From Phascolomyces articulosus (lineage: Eukaryota; Mucoromycota; Mucoromycetes; Mucorales; Lichtheimiaceae), in the NCBI GenBank assembly GCA_025677815.1, contig JAIXMP010000002.1:62001-126000 (forward strand): DNA of 64,000 nt, in the 5' to 3' direction. How positions within the stretch are numbered: position 1 is the stretch's first letter; each line of letters starts with the position of its first letter. The translations under genes were made by a program, and so were the position numbers. Below, one piece after another: positions 62,076 to 64,000 of the stretch. The notes beneath the pieces are model-generated. The model was not told the origin of the DNA. It ran no database searches and worked only from the letters and a program-made list of their open reading frames with translations.

Positions 62076-64000
62076 ACATCTTATATCAAAGTATCCACTT
62101 CTTCTTCCCCTTCACCCCCGAAAAAACCTCTTTATTTCCCTTTTATTTTCTCTTATATACAAAAAAAAAACCTCAAAAGAATTCCATTAGTTTAGTATAA
62201 TATTATTATTATTATTATTATCTTATATATATATAAATATCTATCCATTTTAGTATTCTTCTTCTCTTCTTTTCAGTACCCAAAAAAAAAAGATTTTTTT
62301 ATATATAATAATAAAAAAAATTAAAAGTATATAACATAACAAATCAATTATTTGATTTTCCAATATCATTATTAATTTACTTGCTTTATTAATGAAATTT
62401 ACTTTTATATTTCATGTGTTAATCTAGGTGTGTGCGTGTGTATATACAAAGTTATAAGTTTATTAATAAAGAGTATTATATGGCCGCGTGGCAAAAAAGC
62501 CTTTTTCAGGGCAATCTACCATTAGTATAGAAAAATAAAGCTGAGCTTGTATATATAAGAGTGTATTATTGACTTTATCAAAAAACGGCATTTATCATGT
62601 TTATCTCCGTTAAATATATAAACTTTTTGTCATACAAAAAAAATACAATTGTGTTACAATGCACAACATCTGTTGTAATGCCGTTAAACAACAACAAGCA
62701 ACGGGTGTAAAATAAGACAAGGATCATAATGCAAAATATGGATGATGTTACCAACTTAACAAAAATCCCAGCGAATCGAGATTCATTGCTTTATTTTTCC
62801 CATCATAATCATCTCATCCTCCCTCTCCTCTTTCTCCCCCCCCCATTCAATCACTTCACACGATCATTATTGATATATGCAATGTGTGGATGATCCAATG
62901 CTGTGTATTAAAGAATAGTCCCCACATTAAGAGACAGAGGGAGAGAGAGACCCACATCTGAGGTTTGATAGAGAGAAAAATGATTTTTTAGCTTAAAAAG
63001 ATTAAGCTTTTTGTACTAGCACATGTATGTCTATTAGGTTGTAATTACAATAAACCCAGCATGCCAATTAACTCTTTACTCTTCTTGTTGGAAAAAAAAA
63101 AGTCATTCTCCCTCTTTACTCTCTTATCAGTCTATACCAAAAACAATGAGGTGGGGGAACGTACAGAAAATAAAATAATAATCTATAATTAAAAGTTCTT
63201 TCCCTATATAGTTTATATCATCAAAAATAATAATAATAATAATAATCATAACATCAAACTAAAATGAAAATTGAAATAATATCAATTAAACCTATAAATT
63301 TTGTGTTATTCATCTTTGTGGGGGGGGGAAGGGAGGAGAGCGGTAAAAGAAGAACAAGAAGAACAAGTAGAAGGAATAGTAGATGAGAGAGAGACACACA
63401 AAAAAAGTTTAATTCTGCACTAATAAAATAAAAAATATTGACTCGATTAGTGAGTGGATCAAAAACATACAACAATACACGAGTATCTATCAAAGTATTG
63501 ATAATTATCCCATTGAAACAACATGTTCAATATACTTTTTTAAGATGTGTTGAATGAATACTTATAAATTGATGGATTTATTGTTTTATAATTTGATGTG
63601 AACGTGCTTCTTTCTTTCTTTACCATTATCCCGCGATCGTGCCAGTCATGAGAAAAAAAAGCCGTTGAATTGGAATGTCTTGTACAGACATCATTGGCTG
63701 TTATTATTGTTGTTTGCTGGAATAGAATCGTCATGAATGAATAATAACACTGTGATACTGATATACCCCAAGTTATGTGTAAATCATGGATTCCGATTAC
63801 TAGACAGACACAAGGTCCCACCTTACTTGCGATAAAATAGGGTATATAGACATGCGCTCTCATTCTCGTTGCTTTTTTTTTTTTTTGCAGATCGGATTAC
63901 TGTCGTATGTGAACACAACAGTGTGTGTATGTGTGTGTGGATTCAAAATTACCATGATCATCTATCATCATTATTGTACGTGCTATACAATATGGGAATT
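61747..64000. other. 3' flank and intergenic region, no gene seen
   Basis: AT-rich with CT repeats (about 62048-62076), A tracts and AATAAT repeats (63225-63245). Two minus-strand ORFs of 79 and 107 codons lack coding character. It may hold regulatory DNA of a gene beyond the window. Confidence 0.45.

Overview
This is a eukaryotic window, most likely from a Mucoromycota (Mucorales-type) fungus. The evidence is AT-rich DNA, compact genes with many 45-140 nt GT-AG introns, and fungal orthologues: a Rua1-type regulator, ERV1, CYM1, isocitrate lyase, and F-box proteins of the TPR/F-box/LRR kind. Coordinates below were derived by hand from splice sites and reading-frame phase. Exon lists are given in each entry. 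No tRNA, rRNA or CRISPR array was recognised.

Layout. 0.7-7 kb: a 59-residue hydrophobic peptide gene, an ERV1/ALR sulfhydryl oxidase, an F-box protein and an 8-exon DNA topoisomerase III with an RGG tail and GRF zinc finger. 7.3-8.4 kb: a secreted-peptide precursor gene made of 30/33-nt mini-exons, each encoding one Gly-Thr-Arg-Val-Thr repeat that ends in Lys-Arg. 11-26.6 kb is a dense metabolic block: isocitrate lyase, a 17-exon mitochondrial presequence protease (CYM1/PreP), a NIPA-like Mg2+ transporter, a small conserved ORF, glucosamine-6-phosphate deaminase and a MARCH5-like mitochondrial RING-CH ligase. 28.5-29.4 kb: a coiled-coil protein.

30-41 kb is an accessory, repeat-rich island. 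It holds an orphan gene with a probable frameshift, a foldback hairpin, an LTR-like relic, a MITE-like element, and a large inverted duplication (arms about 1.3 kb, spacer about 0.56 kb) carrying two identical divergent thaumatin-like genes. It ends with tandem decayed copies of a TPR/F-box/LRR gene. 42-47 kb: GCN5 acetyltransferase, TRAPPC2/Trs20 and an F-box/WD40 protein. 47-57 kb is mostly non-coding with gene relics and one partly resolved gene. 57-62 kb: a coiled-coil protein and a Rua1-type transcription regulator.

The most interesting locus is the mini-exon peptide gene (7319..8427, minus). It has a signal peptide, seven tandem peptide units, dibasic Kex2-type sites, and all introns in phase 2 at the same codon. 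This suggests a processed secreted signalling or RiPP-like peptide family built by exon duplication. No function is proven.
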